Source: Dyadobacter beijingensis DSM 21582 (lineage in GTDB: Bacteria > Bacteroidota > Bacteroidia > Cytophagales > Spirosomataceae). From it: 64,000 nucleotides of DNA. The first letter of the stretch is position 1, and each line of letters starts with the position of its first letter. The stretch is taken from contig NZ_KB907791.1 of assembly GCF_000382205.1 (NCBI RefSeq), positions 186,001 through 250,000 on the forward strand, given 5' to 3'. A program made the position numbers and the translations under genes. Positions 63,206 through 64,000 of this stretch are shown piece after piece. Below the pieces are notes generated by a model. The model was not told where the DNA came from and ran no database searches. It saw only the letters and a list, made by a program, of their open reading frames with translations.

Positions 63206-63213
63206 CAAATATA
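63206..63213 (-). promoter_or_regulatory. Bacteroidota-type -7 promoter element for the TonB receptor
   Basis: TATATTTG on the minus strand fits the Bacteroidota TAnnTTTG consensus and lies about 41 bases before the receptor ATG, a normal leader length. No good -33 TTG element is seen, so it may need an activator or be fortuitous. Confidence 0.4.
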
Positions 63214-63383
63214 GCGACGACTTCATTGTTATTTATATTTAGTTTAAATTATTATAACATCAAAAAACGAACACCAGGGCGCGCGCTCCGATGTTCAGAT
63301 TGTTGCAATGATCGGTCAGATTGTGCGGCTGTTTGGCGCATTCTTTTCTGAACTTTACGTCATCACATTTAAGCGCAATTCAA

Positions 63384-64000
63384 ATGAAAAGGCTAGAAAA
63401 TAAAGTAATCGTCATCACGGGCGCTGCCATGGGCCTCGGCTACGCGACCGCCCTCGAAGCGGCCAAAAATGGCGCCCGGTTATCCCTTATAGATTATAAT
63501 GCAGCGTCCCTCGGAGAGGCCAAATCGGCTATTCTCGCGGAATACCCCGATACTCAGATCATTACCTCGGTAGCGGACGTGTCCGACGAGGCGGCGGTGA
63601 AGCAATATGTGGACGATACCGTGGCCGCATTCGGCCGGATAGACGGTTTCTACAACAATGCAGGCATCGAAGGCCGGCAGGCGCCGATGGTGGAATACGA
63701 CCTCGACGTGTTCAAAAAAGTGGTGGATATCAACCTGATGGGCGTTTACTACGGATTGAAATACATTATTCCCGTGATGCAGGGACAGGCGTATGGCCGG
63801 ATCGTGAACGTCGCGTCCGTGGGCGGCATCCGCGGCGTGATGAACCAGACGCCCTACGTGGCGACGAAGCACGCCGTGTCGGGTATCACCAAAAACGCCG
63901 CGCTCGAATATGGCCGCTACGGCATTCTCACGAACGCCATCGCACCGGGCGCTATCTTGACGCCGATGGTGGCCGAGGCATTCAAGCAGGTTAATCCCGC
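63384..64000 (+). CDS. Short-chain dehydrogenase/reductase, cut by window end
   Basis: The first 205 residues of an SDR oxidoreductase; no stop before the window ends. The NAD(P)-binding motif is TGAAMGLG (Rossmann TGxxxGxG), followed by NNAG, the catalytic Ser in VNVASVGG, and YVATK with the catalytic Tyr and Lys, then IAPGAILTPMV. An Asp at the end of the second strand (SLIDYN) favours NAD over NADP. About 45 more residues would complete a usual 250-residue SDR. It is divergent from the TonB receptor; substrate unknown. Confidence 0.93.
   Translation, partial: MKRLENKVIVITGAAMGLGYATALEAAKNGARLSLIDYNAASLGEAKSAILAEYPDTQIITSVADVSDEAAVKQYVDDTVAAFGRIDGFYNNAGIEGRQAPMVEYDLDVFKKVVDINLMGVYYGLKYIIPVMQGQAYGRIVNVASVGGIRGVMNQTPYVATKHAVSGITKNAALEYGRYGILTNAIAPGAILTPMVAEAFKQVNP

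Overview
The window looks like chromosomal DNA of a Bacteroidota member, most likely a Cytophagales bacterium of the Dyadobacter/Spirosomaceae type (inference). The evidence is a SusC/SusD pair under an ECF sigma/FecR switch, two secreted proteins with type IX secretion (T9SS) C-terminal domains, large Bacteroidota-style FtsX permeases, A-rich rather than Shine-Dalgarno start regions, and moderately high GC with AT-rich intergenic gaps. No rRNA, tRNA, CRISPR array, transposase or integrase was seen.

Layout. 0.3-1.1 kb: a Tat-exported NIPSNAP protein. 1.1-10.1 kb: a putative conflict or cell-death island with an unknown 261-aa protein divergent from a caspase-lipase fusion, which faces a CHAT protease plus membrane STAND ATPase pair. 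10.3-15.1 kb: a RibD-C reductase, a palindrome-rich AT gap, then a tripartite export operon (ABC membrane domain without ATPase, HlyD, TolC). 15.2-19.7 kb: cold-shock protein, ECF sigma factor, tyrosine phosphatase lipoprotein, FtsX permease. 19.8-29.3 kb: a GH9/ThuA/ThuA-SUMF1 operon divergent from a complete mannose-family PTS operon (IIA, IIB, fused IIC-IID, EI, HPr) ending in a NagB-like deaminase. 29.3-37.9 kb: alpha/beta hydrolases, an AraC regulator, and a TPR histidine kinase with a sigma-54 response regulator. 38-44.8 kb: beta-propeller protein, large T9SS adhesin-like protein, lipoprotein peptidase, catalase remnant, unknown exported protein. 44.8-48.7 kb: a four-gene operon of carrier protein, cytochrome P450, MBOAT acyltransferase and SGNH-like protein that resembles a Dlt system. 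48.9-57.2 kb: sigma/FecR/SusC/SusD/M14 carboxypeptidase locus. 57.2-64 kb: HD hydrolase, GH42-like T9SS protein, TonB siderophore-type receptor, and an SDR cut by the window end.

The two most unusual assemblies are the CHAT/STAND/caspase-lipase island (1.1-10.1 kb) and the carrier-P450-MBOAT-SGNH operon (44.8-48.7 kb). A complete Man-type PTS in this lineage is the third point of interest. All functions are read from sequence motifs by eye; no database search was run.
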